Assembly: GCA_030445275.1 (NCBI GenBank)
Contig: JAUCSE010000001.1
Span: 1-64,000 of the forward strand
Reading direction: 5' to 3'
Length of the DNA: 64,000 nt
From: Mucilaginibacter sp.
GTDB taxonomy: Bacteria > Bacteroidota > Bacteroidia > Sphingobacteriales > Sphingobacteriaceae
The notes beneath the pieces are model-generated. The model had not been told where the DNA came from and searched no databases. It was given only the letters and a program-made list of their open reading frames with translations. The position numbers and the translations under genes are program-made. Of this stretch, positions 26,652 to 35,062 are shown piece after piece. How positions within the stretch are numbered: the stretch's first letter is position 1; each line of letters starts with the position of its first letter.

Positions 26652-27635
26652 TTACTTATTATAGTACGCAAAATCCTTGTGGTTTATCTCTTTTTCGGGC
26701 AGCGATTTAAAATAATCTAAAGTGATCTTTAGTCCCTCGCTTCTTGAAACTTTGGGTTCCCAACCTAAAATACTTTTGGCTTTGGTAATATCCGGGCGAC
26801 GTTGTTTAGGATCGTCAGTTGGTAATGGCAGGCTGATCAGTTTTTGATCGGTGCCGGTTAGCTTAATAATCTCTTCGCCAAACTGCTTGATGGTTATTTC
26901 ATCAGGATTGCCAATGTTTACCGGTTGGGCGTAATCGCTGTGTAGCAGGCGGTAAATACCTTCAACCAGGTCATCAACATAACAAAAAGAACGGGTTTGT
27001 GAACCATCGCCAAACATGGTTAATGGTTCGCCCCGTAAAGCCTGGCCAATAAAAGCAGGCAATACACGTCCGTCATTTAGTCGCATACGCGGGCCATAGG
27101 TATTAAATATACGCACTATACGGGTTTCCAGACCATGAAAGGTATGGTAAGCCATAGTAATGGCCTCCTGGAAACGCTTGGCTTCGTCATAAACTCCCCG
27201 CGGGCCAACCGGGTTAACATTACCCCAGTATTCTTCGGGCTGCGGGTTAACATTAGGGTCGCCATAAACTTCAGATGTTGAAGCGATCAGCATCCTGGCT
27301 CCCTTTGAACGGGCCAGGCCCAGTAGGTTATGTGTGCCCAATGAACCTACCTTTAATGTTTGAATAGGTATTTTTAAATAATCAATAGGGCTTGCCGGCG
27401 AAGCAAAGTGCAGTATATAATGCAGATCGCCGGGCACATAAACAAATGTAGAAACATCGTGGTTATAAAACTCAAAATTTTCCAGTTTAAAAAGATGTTC
27501 AATATTGCGCAGATCGCCGGTTATCAGGTTGTCCATGCCAATTACATGGTAATCTTCCTTTATAAATCTATCGCACAGATGCGATCCTAAAAATCCGGCT
27601 GCTCCGGTTATTAATATCCGTTTACGGTTTGTCAT
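26652..27635 (-). CDS. UDP-glucuronate decarboxylase (UDP-xylose synthase type)
   Basis: 327 aa extended [17 protein letters not shown] is near residue 11, [12 protein letters not shown] near 73, STSEVYGDP near 115, the [10 protein letters not shown] catalytic pair near 147 and [19 protein letters not shown] near 178. These match UXS enzymes, which make UDP-xylose from UDP-glucuronate with NAD. First gene of the surface-sugar operon, divergent from waaA with a 244-bp gap in which I see no further feature. Confidence 0.9.
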   Translation of the reverse strand: MTNRKRILITGAAGFLGSHLCDRFIKEDYHVIGMDNLITGDLRNIEHLFKLENFEFYNHDVSTFVYVPGDLHYILHFASPASPIDYLKIPIQTLKVGSLGTHNLLGLARSKGARMLIASTSEVYGDPNVNPQPEEYWGNVNPVGPRGVYDEAKRFQEAITMAYHTFHGLETRIVRIFNTYGPRMRLNDGRVLPAFIGQALRGEPLTMFGDGSQTRSFCYVDDLVEGIYRLLHSDYAQPVNIGNPDEITIKQFGEEIIKLTGTDQKLISLPLPTDDPKQRRPDITKAKSILGWEPKVSRSEGLKITLDYFKSLPEKEINHKDFAYYNK

Positions 27636-27879
27636 GAGTTAATTATTTTGCTTCTTGTGCCACTGTAATAAAATCTACACCCGGACACATCGCATATAAA
27701 TTTATGGCCATCAAAAATAGAATTTATTTTTAATAACATTTTTCTGTGCTTAAAGTTAGGGATGCTGCAGGTTATTTGTTTTATTAAATAAGCAACGGCA
27801 TACAGGTGGGTCATAAATTATTTATTGTAATTATTGTTATTACTTTTATGCCCGGCTAAGATAATCATTCATACTTAAA

Positions 27880-29157
27880 TTGATGTTTTTATATAATATA
27901 GGGATCAAATTATATTACTTTGCCATATGGCTTGTCGCGTTTTTTAACGCGAAAGCAAAGCTGTGGATAAATGGCCGGAGGCAGCAAAATGTTGTACGTT
28001 TTGACAGCAGCATCTGGTTCCATTTTGCATCCCTTGGCGAATTTGAACAGGGTAGGCCAATTTTGGAGGCCATGAAAACCCGGCATCCTGATAAAAAGAT
28101 AGTGATCACTTTTTTTTCGCCGTCGGGTTATGAGATCAGGAAAAATACCCCACTTGCCGATGCTGTTTATTACCTGCCTTTGGATACTGCGAATAACGCC
28201 CGCCAGTTTGTGGATGCCATAAAACCCACTATGGCCATATTTACTAAGTACGAATATTGGTACCATTATTTTAATGAGCTGAACAAGCAGCATATCCCGC
28301 TGTATATTGTTTCGGGTATTTTTAGGCCCAAGCAAGTGTTTTTTAAATGGTATGGCGGTCTGCACCGCAAAATGCTATGCTTTGTCACCCACTTTTTTTT
28401 GCAGGACGAGCAGTCAAAACAACTGCTTAATAACATCAACATTAACAATATAACCGTAAGCGGCGACACCCGTTTTGATCGTGTATGGGCCAATGCGCAA
28501 CAGCCTAAGTCTATACCGGGTATTAATGAATTTAAAAACGGGCAAAAAGTATTTATAGCCGGCAGCACCTGGCCCGAGGATGAAAAACTACTGGCAACGC
28601 TGCCCGCCCTATATCCCGACTGGAAATTTATTTTTGCGCCCCACGAAATCTCAGAAGATAAGATCAGCAACCTGATCAGCCTGCTGCCTGAGGGATCAGC
28701 CGTAAGGTATTCGGAATGGGGGCGGGATGAGCCGAAAGCCGAAAGCCGAAAGCCAAAAGCTCAAAGAGAAGATAATGATCCCGTACCCCGCACCCCCATC
28801 CCCGCACACCAAACACTTATAATTGATAACATCGGGATGCTTTCATCACTGTATGCTTATGGTGATATCGCCTATATCGGTGGCGGTTTTGGGGTTGGTA
28901 TTCACAATACCTTAGAAGCCGCGGCATTTGGATTGCCAGTGATTTTTGGCCCTAATTATTTAAAATTTAATGAGGCCCGCAAGCTGATAGCGCTAAAAGC
29001 CGGCTTTAGCATCAAGGATGAAGCCGAACTGAAAGGAATAACTGATACATTAATAACCGACGAAGCCTTTTACAGCATCACCAGCAAAAAGATAAGTCAG
29101 TATGTGCAGGAACACACCGGGGCAACTCAAATGATCATAGGGCATATTGGAGTCTGA
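27880..29157 (+). CDS. waaA: 3-deoxy-D-manno-octulosonic acid (Kdo) transferase, with inserted repeat peptide
   Basis: WaaA adds Kdo to lipid A precursor at the inner membrane. 425 aa: an N-terminal membrane anchor, FHFASLGEFEQGRPIL with the catalytic Glu near residue 54, TKYEYW, then the C-terminal GT-B half with AGSTWPEDE, FAPHEIS and YIGGGFGVGIHNTLEA. Between SAVRYSEWG and LIIDNIGMLSSL there is a low-complexity stretch of about 30 residues (EPKAESRKPKAQRED... NDPVPRTPIPAHQ). It is encoded by GCCGAAAGCC-type repeats and looks like an in-frame repeat insertion in a loop. The stop codon abuts a palindromic repeat. Confidence 0.93.
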   Translation: MMFLYNIGIKLYYFAIWLVAFFNAKAKLWINGRRQQNVVRFDSSIWFHFASLGEFEQGRPILEAMKTRHPDKKIVITFFSPSGYEIRKNTPLADAVYYLPLDTANNARQFVDAIKPTMAIFTKYEYWYHYFNELNKQHIPLYIVSGIFRPKQVFFKWYGGLHRKMLCFVTHFFLQDEQSKQLLNNININNITVSGDTRFDRVWANAQQPKSIPGINEFKNGQKVFIAGSTWPEDEKLLATLPALYPDWKFIFAPHEISEDKISNLISLLPEGSAVRYSEWGRDEPKAESRKPKAQREDNDPVPRTPIPAHQTLIIDNIGMLSSLYAYGDIAYIGGGFGVGIHNTLEAAAFGLPVIFGPNYLKFNEARKLIALKAGFSIKDEAELKGITDTLITDEAFYSITSKKISQYVQEHTGATQMIIGHIGV

Positions 29158-29256
29158 TGTGCAAATGGTTCTAAAGATGTGCAGATATGCAGATTTCAGA
29201 TGTGCAGATGAATTTAAACTATCTGCACATCTGAAATCTGCATATCTGCACATCTA
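29156..29256. repeat. Long perfect hairpin of the GATGTGCAGAT family
   Basis: 35-bp perfect arms (29175-29209 and 29221-29255) with an 11-nt loop, built from AGATGTGCAGAT words. It begins at the waaA stop codon and ends before the next gene. Same family as 10435-10548. Confidence 0.85.
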
Positions 29257-29285
29257 TATTGTACATAATTCTTAATATTGCCTTA

Positions 29286-30095
29286 ATGGGTTTTTTACAT
29301 CTGCCCGGTTTGGGTAAAGTGCATTTTCACGAATATGGCACCGGCAACAGGCCGTTGCTGGCCTTTCATGGTTACGGCATGACGGGCAGGCAGTTCCACG
29401 TGCTCGAAAAATCAATATTGCTCCAATACCATATTTACGGGTTCGATCATTTTTTTCATGGCGAGAGCAAGCTTGACGGCTGGACAGACGAGCAGATCCG
29501 CATAGGTATGCCTAAGGATATGGTACGCCTTTATATGCAGGAGTGGTTTAAGGTTTATGGCGAGCAACGCTTCTCGGTTATGGGTTATTCCATAGGCGCC
29601 AACCTGGCCCTGATACTGCTCGAAGAGTATGCCCACTTGGTTGATGATGTGATATTAATGGCTCCCGATGGGCTGTCGGTATATAAAGGTTTTCATTTTT
29701 TACTGCATAACCCGCTGGGGAAATTCCTGTTCCGGGGGGTTACCAAAAGTAAATGGCTGGCCCCATTTGTGCTTAAAAGTGCAAAAAAGGTGGGTATTAT
29801 TGACGATAGCCTGTATCAGATAGCCTATAATGAAATTGATACCGAACAAAAGCGACTGGATACTTATTATACCTTAAATTTGATACGCCTGCTAAAACCC
29901 GATGTAGAAAAAGTGGCGGCACTGATAAACCAGTATAAAATTAATTGCCTGCTGATATTTGGTAAGGACGATAAACTGTTCCCCAAATCGGCGGCAATGC
30001 CTTTTATCGGGAAGCTTGATAATGCGGAGGTACATGAGCTGGAACTGGGGCACTGGCTGGTTATTAAAACCCTTGACGAATATTTAGTACAATAA
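29286..30095 (+). CDS. Alpha/beta hydrolase heading the carotenoid-tailoring operon
   Basis: 269 aa from MGFLHLPGLG; the upstream TTG frame at 29259 abuts the repeat. The alpha/beta-hydrolase pattern is clear: oxyanion HGYGMTG near residue 29, nucleophile elbow GYSIGAN near 98, LIFGKDDKLFP with the acid near 227, and the final GHW His. Substrate unknown. It is followed after 2 bp by the first acyltransferase, so it likely acts on an ester or acyl donor in the same pathway, which is inference. Confidence 0.82.
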   Translation: MGFLHLPGLGKVHFHEYGTGNRPLLAFHGYGMTGRQFHVLEKSILLQYHIYGFDHFFHGESKLDGWTDEQIRIGMPKDMVRLYMQEWFKVYGEQRFSVMGYSIGANLALILLEEYAHLVDDVILMAPDGLSVYKGFHFLLHNPLGKFLFRGVTKSKWLAPFVLKSAKKVGIIDDSLYQIAYNEIDTEQKRLDTYYTLNLIRLLKPDVEKVAALINQYKINCLLIFGKDDKLFPKSAAMPFIGKLDNAEVHELELGHWLVIKTLDEYLVQ

Positions 30096-30097
30096 TT

Positions 30098-30721
30098 ATG
30101 TTACCATCAAAACAGAATGATACCTTAAGTAAGTGGTTCTTCCGCTTTATGCGCTGGTGGATGGGGTGTAATTTCAAGGAGATCAATATACAGCCGTTTG
30201 AACCGCGCGCGGGGCATTCCATACTGCTGCTCACCAATCACTTTAGCTGGTGGGATGGTTTTTTTGCCAACTATGCGGCTTTTAACAATTTAAAGCGCCG
30301 TTTGTACATCATGATGCAGCATGACCACTTTCTGCAGCACTGGTATTTTAAATACCTGGGCGCTTTCTCCATGAAAAAAGGATCGCGCGAAATGCTGGAA
30401 TCCCTTGCTTATTCGGCCAACCTGCTGAACAATCCGGAGAACCTGGTTACGATATTTCCGCAGGGTGAGCTCTGTTCAAACCATATTACCCATATCCACA
30501 TTGAAAAAGGGATGGAGCGGCTGATTAAACAAATAAAAGGCCCCTGCCAGATAGTTTATCAGTGTACGCTGATAGATTATTTTGAGGGATTGAAACCACG
30601 CGCCTATATACACCATTTTGATTGCGGTGTAGCCAGCGAAATATCATTCGAAACGTTACAGCAACGCATCAACGATTTTCATCAGCAGGCATTAAAAGAT
30701 CAGGTTAATATGGCGCACTGA
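30098..30721 (+). CDS. PlsC-like acyltransferase, copy 1 (CruD-like candidate)
   Basis: 207 aa glycerolipid-type acyltransferase. The HX4D motif is NHFSWWDG near residue 45 and the FPQGELCSN loop near 126 replaces the usual FPEGTRS. In green sulfur bacteria a PlsC-like enzyme (CruD) acylates glycosylated carotenoid. The neighbouring glycosyltransferase and CruF make the same role plausible here, but it could also be an ordinary lipid acyltransferase. Paralogous to the next gene. Confidence 0.8.
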   Translation: MLPSKQNDTLSKWFFRFMRWWMGCNFKEINIQPFEPRAGHSILLLTNHFSWWDGFFANYAAFNNLKRRLYIMMQHDHFLQHWYFKYLGAFSMKKGSREMLESLAYSANLLNNPENLVTIFPQGELCSNHITHIHIEKGMERLIKQIKGPCQIVYQCTLIDYFEGLKPRAYIHHFDCGVASEISFETLQQRINDFHQQALKDQVNMAH

Positions 30722-30755
30722 TCTAAATTCAAGTTCAATCAGTATCTTGCAGCAC

Positions 30756-31382
30756 ATGATCCGTCCGCAAAAAAACAGTTTGATACATTGGTTTTTTCAT
30801 CATTACATCCTGTGGATAGTGAGACGTAATTTTCATAAGGTTAAATTTGAACCGGCAGCTATAGCTAAGGATAAAGCCGTTTTACTGCTGACCAATCATT
30901 TTAGCTGGTGGGATGGCTTTTTGATGTATCATTTAAACCATCGGCTGTTGGGCAAAAAATTCCATGTCATGATTTTGGAAGACACAGCGCGTCAGGTATC
31001 TTTTTTTAAATACATGGGCGCGTTTTCAGTCAATAAAAATTCCAAAGATATGATGGCCTCGCTTGATTATGCTGCCGGGTTACTGAACGATCCGCAGAAT
31101 ATGGTACTGATATTTCCGCAGGGGAAGCTTTATTCAAATTTTACAGATCAGGTTGTTTTTCAAAAAGGACTGATGAAAATCATCAGCGGAGCACAAAATA
31201 ATTTTCAGTTGCTGTTTGCCGCCACATTTATTGAGCATTTGCAATATAAAAAACCGAGTGCCAACGTTTATTTAAAAACCATAACGGATAATTTAACTTA
31301 TAAAAGTATAGATGAGCTGGCTGCGGCTTATCAGCAACATTATAGTTCAGCAAAAGAATTGCAAACCGAAATAGCATTATAA
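30756..31382 (+). CDS. PlsC-like acyltransferase, copy 2
   Basis: 208 aa from MIRPQKN (a TTG start at 30747 is also possible). Clearly a paralogue of the preceding protein: NHFSWWDGFL (HX4D) near residue 46, FKYMGAFSVNKNSKDMM, and IFPQGKLYSN. The two copies are divergent enough to differ in acceptor or acyl donor. It lies 34 bp after copy 1 and 3 bp before the glycosyltransferase. Confidence 0.8.
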   Translation: MIRPQKNSLIHWFFHHYILWIVRRNFHKVKFEPAAIAKDKAVLLLTNHFSWWDGFLMYHLNHRLLGKKFHVMILEDTARQVSFFKYMGAFSVNKNSKDMMASLDYAAGLLNDPQNMVLIFPQGKLYSNFTDQVVFQKGLMKIISGAQNNFQLLFAATFIEHLQYKKPSANVYLKTITDNLTYKSIDELAAAYQQHYSSAKELQTEIAL

Positions 31383-31385
31383 AAA

Positions 31386-32474
31386 GTGATCATTGCCCTA
31401 TCAATAACCCTTTTTTTTATCATCCTGCGTTTTACGGTTACGCTGTTCAATTTTATATCCAATCCTAAATTGCACAGGGTAGCTAAACAGTATACCGACA
31501 GGGTATCTATACTGATCCCGGTGCGCAATGAAGCCGATAATATATTAATCCTGCTCCGGTCAATCCACAGGCATGATTATCAAAACTACGAGGTGATCAT
31601 ATTGGATGATGACTCAACCGATGATACTTACGCGGTTTGCTCGGCATTTGCGGCAGATCATCCGCGTTTTAGGGTGGTAAAGGGAGAGCCATTGCCTAAT
31701 GGCTGGATAGGTAAAAATTATGCCTGCCATCAACTGGCTCAATTGGCCGATGGCAAATATTTGCTCTTTTTAGATGCCGATGAAGAGGTTAAACAGGGAC
31801 TGATCAATAGCACAGTGCACCGCATGCATTTACATCAGCTGGGTTTATTAAGCCTGTTCACCAACCAGCAAATGGATACCCCAGGCGAAAGAGCGGTGGT
31901 ACCCCTGATGCATTTTATATTGTTAAACCTGCTGCCCATACGCTTAATTTACCTGATAAAAAACGCGTCGATAGCGGCAGCCAGTGGCCAGTTTATGTTG
32001 TTTGATGCTGCCATATATCGTAAGCACCAATGGCATAAAGCGGTTAAAAATAAAGTGGTTGAGGATGTGGAGATCATGCGGCTCATTAAAGCCGAAGCTT
32101 ATAATGGCGAAGCACTGCTGGCCAACGGTATGATCAGCTGTCGCATGTATAAAACCTATAACGAAGCTATAAACGGTTTTGGTAAAAACTTTCTGGCTGC
32201 TTTTAACTATAGCATCATTGGTTTTTTGGTTTACATTGTATTAATTATAGGTGGCCCCATGATTGTGATCATGACGCTGAACCTGCCCATGCTATTTTTT
32301 ATGCTGGGTTTAATACTGCTTTCCCGTATCATGATCTCGCTGTTATCAGATCAAAGCGCTTTGAATAATGTGATCATGCATCCCCTGCAAATGTTTAACA
32401 TGCTGCTCATAGCGTTTATATCTATACAAAAATACCTCACCAGAACCACTACATGGAAGGGGCGTAAAATTTGA
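31386..32474 (+). CDS. Family 2 glycosyltransferase (CruC/CrtQ-like)
   Basis: 362 aa starting with GTG. The GT-A fold is visible: SILIPVRNEADN near residue 41, ILDDDSTDDT near 74, the metal-binding LFLDADEEV (DxD) near 127, and VVEDVEIMRLIKAE near 226. Three C-terminal TM segments follow, as in membrane glycosyltransferases that act on polyprenyl or carotenoid acceptors. Position before cruF, and overlap with it by TTGA, argue for carotenoid glycosylation. Confidence 0.85.
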   Translation: MIIALSITLFFIILRFTVTLFNFISNPKLHRVAKQYTDRVSILIPVRNEADNILILLRSIHRHDYQNYEVIILDDDSTDDTYAVCSAFAADHPRFRVVKGEPLPNGWIGKNYACHQLAQLADGKYLLFLDADEEVKQGLINSTVHRMHLHQLGLLSLFTNQQMDTPGERAVVPLMHFILLNLLPIRLIYLIKNASIAAASGQFMLFDAAIYRKHQWHKAVKNKVVEDVEIMRLIKAEAYNGEALLANGMISCRMYKTYNEAINGFGKNFLAAFNYSIIGFLVYIVLIIGGPMIVIMTLNLPMLFFMLGLILLSRIMISLLSDQSALNNVIMHPLQMFNMLLIAFISIQKYLTRTTTWKGRKI

Positions 32475-33127
32475 AAACCTTATTGAATGCAACGATAAGC
32501 CGGCCCAATCGCATCGCCATCATTATTATCGTGCTGTTTCACATGGTTGGGTTAATAGGTTTTATATTGCCATCGCTCGATGTGGTGTTTTTACAGTTGG
32601 TACCCTGGCATTTACTGCTGATGACCGGTGTAATCATATACAGCCATAACCGGCCCGATAGCAGGCTGTTGCTTTTTGCACTGCTCACCTTTATCATTGG
32701 CTTTATGGCTGAGTTTACCGGGGTTCATACCGGCTGGCTGTTTGGAAGCTATAGCTATGGCGAAACATTAGGTATCCAACTGTTCCACATACCGCTGATG
32801 ATCGGTGTAAACTGGTTTTTGCTCATCTACTCCACCGGAGTGGTATTGCAGCGCAGCAGGATCAAAAATACAGTAGTCAGGATAATTACCGGAGCCGTGA
32901 TCCTGGTAATGCTTGATATACTGATTGAACCTATAGCCACCCACTTTGACTACTGGCACTGGGCGGGTAACAGCATCCCTCTAAAAAATTATGTCTGCTG
33001 GTTCTTACTAAGTGCGCTACTGCTGTTCATCTTCGAAAAATTTAAATTTAAACACCAAAGCATGGTAGCCGCTGTGCTACTGATCATGCAGTTTGTGTTT
33101 TTTGGGGTGCTGGGGATAGTGGGGTAA
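32471..33127 (+). CDS. cruF: Carotenoid 1',2'-hydratase CruF family protein (TTG start)
   Basis: 218 aa polytopic membrane protein of the Caroten_synth (DUF422) family. Characteristic segments: FMAEFTGVHTGWLFGSYSYGETLG, IPLMIGVNWFLLIYSTG, MLDILIEPIATHFDYWHW. CruF enzymes hydrate the terminal double bond of gamma-carotene or lycopene ends to give 1'-OH carotenoids, the site later desaturated by CrtD and glycosylated. The TTG start codon overlaps the stop of the glycosyltransferase (TTGA), indicating translational coupling. Confidence 0.88.
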   Translation: MKTLLNATISRPNRIAIIIIVLFHMVGLIGFILPSLDVVFLQLVPWHLLLMTGVIIYSHNRPDSRLLLFALLTFIIGFMAEFTGVHTGWLFGSYSYGETLGIQLFHIPLMIGVNWFLLIYSTGVVLQRSRIKNTVVRIITGAVILVMLDILIEPIATHFDYWHWAGNSIPLKNYVCWFLLSALLLFIFEKFKFKHQSMVAAVLLIMQFVFFGVLGIVG

Positions 33128-33139
33128 GCCTCTAAAAAA

Positions 33140-33257
33140 TGTCATTTCGATAGAATTGGGTGGGAATAAGCGTGGTGCGAAAGAGAAATCTTGTACTCCA
33201 TGCATAGTTGATATGCAAGTCGCATAAGATTTCTCCTCGTTCCTCCTCGCAATGACA
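33140..33257. repeat. TGTCATTTCGA-type palindromic element
   Basis: Ends TGTCATT and AATGACA, with inner words GAGAAATCTTGTACT and ATAAGATTTCTCCTCG forming a stem. It separates cruF from ispH. Relatives at 37956, 44024 and 49660. Confidence 0.75.
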
Positions 33258-33400
33258 TGTTTTTGTTTAAAAAAATCCTGTTAATCCTTCAATCCCATAA
33301 ATCCCGGTTCAGACAAAATCTTGGTTCAGACAATCCCCCAAACAAAAAATCACACAATCATTACCATCAACGGTTATTTTTGCCGTAAATTTGTAACGCA

Positions 33401-34252
33401 ATGGGAGAGTATCAGTTAAAGGTTACTATTGATCAGGATTCAGGCTTTTGCTTTGGAGTGGTTTACGCCATTGATATGGCCGAGGAAATACTGGCCGAAG
33501 AGGGCTACCTGTACTGCCTGGGCGATATTGTGCATAATGATGAAGAGGTGGAAAGGCTTAAAGTCCAGGGTCTGCGTATTATTGAACATGCCGAACTGAA
33601 AAACCTGCAAAACGAAAAAGTGCTGATCCGCGCACACGGCGAGGCTCCCGAAACTTACCGTATAGCTTTAGAAAACAATATTACCCTGATTGATGCATCG
33701 TGCCCGGTTGTTTTAAAACTGCAAAACAGGATAAAAACCTCCTACGATGCCAACGAGAAGATCCTGATATTTGGTAAACATGGTCATGCCGAAGTAATTG
33801 GCCTGGAAGGGCAAACCAATAACGAAGCCCTGGTTTTTCAGGACATTGCCGAACTGGATAATGTGGAGCTGCCGCAGAATATTACACTATACACCCAGAC
33901 CACCAAAAGCATGGAAAAGTTTTATGGCGTAAAGGACGAGCTGATAGCCCGCGGATACAACCTGAAAGCAAACGATACCATTTGCCGCCAGGTATCAAAC
34001 CGGGATAAGGACCTGCCCAAGTTTGTAAGTCGCTTTGATAAAATTGTTTTTGTATCAGGTCGCAAGTCATCAAACGGAAAGGTATTGTTTGAGGTGTGCC
34101 GCAAGCATAATCCCAATACTCATTTCATATCGTCATCAAGCGAGTTGGATAAAGCCATGTTTTCGGCAAACGATACCATTGGCATAGCCGGCGCCACATC
34201 AACCCCCATGTGGCTGATGCAACAAGTAAAAACCGCGCTCGAACAATTTTAG
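33401..34252 (+). CDS. ispH: 4-hydroxy-3-methylbut-2-enyl diphosphate reductase
   Basis: IspH makes IPP and DMAPP in the last step of the MEP pathway using a [4Fe-4S] cluster. 283 aa. The three cluster cysteines are in DSGFCFGVVYA, DASCPVV and NDTICRQVSNRD, and HNDEEVERL, RAHGEAPE and TQTTKS are family motifs. The TATTTTTG box at 33375-33382 resembles a -7 element. The CrtW-like gene follows after 30 bp, linking precursor supply to carotenoid synthesis. Confidence 0.96.
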   Translation: MGEYQLKVTIDQDSGFCFGVVYAIDMAEEILAEEGYLYCLGDIVHNDEEVERLKVQGLRIIEHAELKNLQNEKVLIRAHGEAPETYRIALENNITLIDASCPVVLKLQNRIKTSYDANEKILIFGKHGHAEVIGLEGQTNNEALVFQDIAELDNVELPQNITLYTQTTKSMEKFYGVKDELIARGYNLKANDTICRQVSNRDKDLPKFVSRFDKIVFVSGRKSSNGKVLFEVCRKHNPNTHFISSSSELDKAMFSANDTIGIAGATSTPMWLMQQVKTALEQF

Positions 34253-34282
34253 CAGCACGCTTTTTGCTGTTATCAAGTACAC

Positions 34283-34981
34283 ATGCAAAAAAGCCCCTCC
34301 AATATAGGTTTATTGATTGCCCTGCTGGTACTGGGCTGTTGGGCCGCCTCCATCATATTACTGATGCAATGGCATTTTAGCTTTGCCAATCCCTTGTTAT
34401 ATTTATTTATCCTGGTGCAAATGCATTTGTATACCGGCCTGTTTATCACCGCGCATGATGCCATGCACGGCACGGTATCGTCCAATCGTACTTTAAATAA
34501 TGCCATTGGGTATAGCTGTACTTTTTTATACGCCTCATTCTGGTACCCTAAACTGTACACCAAACATCACCAGCATCACAACCATGTACATACTGAGCAA
34601 GATCCTGATTACCATCAAGGTGCCTTTTGGAGCTGGTATGTAAGGTTTATCCGCAATTACCTTTCCATATGGCAAATTGTAGTGATGGCCATTTTGTTTA
34701 ACATTCTAAAACTGTGGATACCGCAGCCCAACCTGATTATGTTTTGGGTAGCGCCATCGTTATTAAGCACTTTGCAGCTGTTTTATTTTGGTACCTATCA
34801 ACCGCATAAGGGCGCGCATGACAACAGGCATTTTGCCCGCAGTCAGACCAGAAATCATGTATTGGCGTTCTTGTCCTGCTATTTTTTTGGTTACCATTAT
34901 GAGCACCATGATTCGCCTGGTACGCCTTGGTGGTTATTGTGGAGAAGCCCCCAGCCCCCGCCAGCCGGTGGGGCAGCATAA
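34283..34981 (+). CDS. crtW: Beta-carotene ketolase CrtW-like membrane desaturase
   Basis: 232 aa integral membrane di-iron enzyme. Histidine boxes are HDAMHG near residue 53, KHHQHHNHVH near 94 and HYEHHDSPGTPWW near 209; GLFITAHDAMHGTVSS and YFGTYQPHKG are typical of CrtW. It would add a 4-keto group to the beta ring. The last 12 residues (RSPQPPPAGGAA) are not family-like and are encoded by a GC-rich repeat, so the natural C-terminus seems to have been replaced. Immediately downstream of ispH. Confidence 0.87.
   Translation: MQKSPSNIGLLIALLVLGCWAASIILLMQWHFSFANPLLYLFILVQMHLYTGLFITAHDAMHGTVSSNRTLNNAIGYSCTFLYASFWYPKLYTKHHQHHNHVHTEQDPDYHQGAFWSWYVRFIRNYLSIWQIVVMAILFNILKLWIPQPNLIMFWVAPSLLSTLQLFYFGTYQPHKGAHDNRHFARSQTRNHVLAFLSCYFFGYHYEHHDSPGTPWWLLWRSPQPPPAGGAA
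34940..34980. repeat. GC-rich repeat at the crtW 3' end
   Basis: GCCCCCAGCCCCCGCCAGCC followed by GGTGGGGCAGC resembles the GCCCCCCAGCCCCC arm of the element at 5417-5447 and codes for the Pro/Gly/Ala tail of the ketolase. Confidence 0.5.
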
Positions 34982-35062
34982 AATGACGTATTGGGAATTA
35001 TTAAAGATTGAAAGTGTAACGTTAGTTGTTTTCATATTGTCTTAGCAGCAAAATATAAACCG

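Noticed and set aside
27636..27879. RNA gene or riboswitch between uxs and waaA
   Set aside because: AT-rich with no stable stem or known motif; most likely just divergent promoters.
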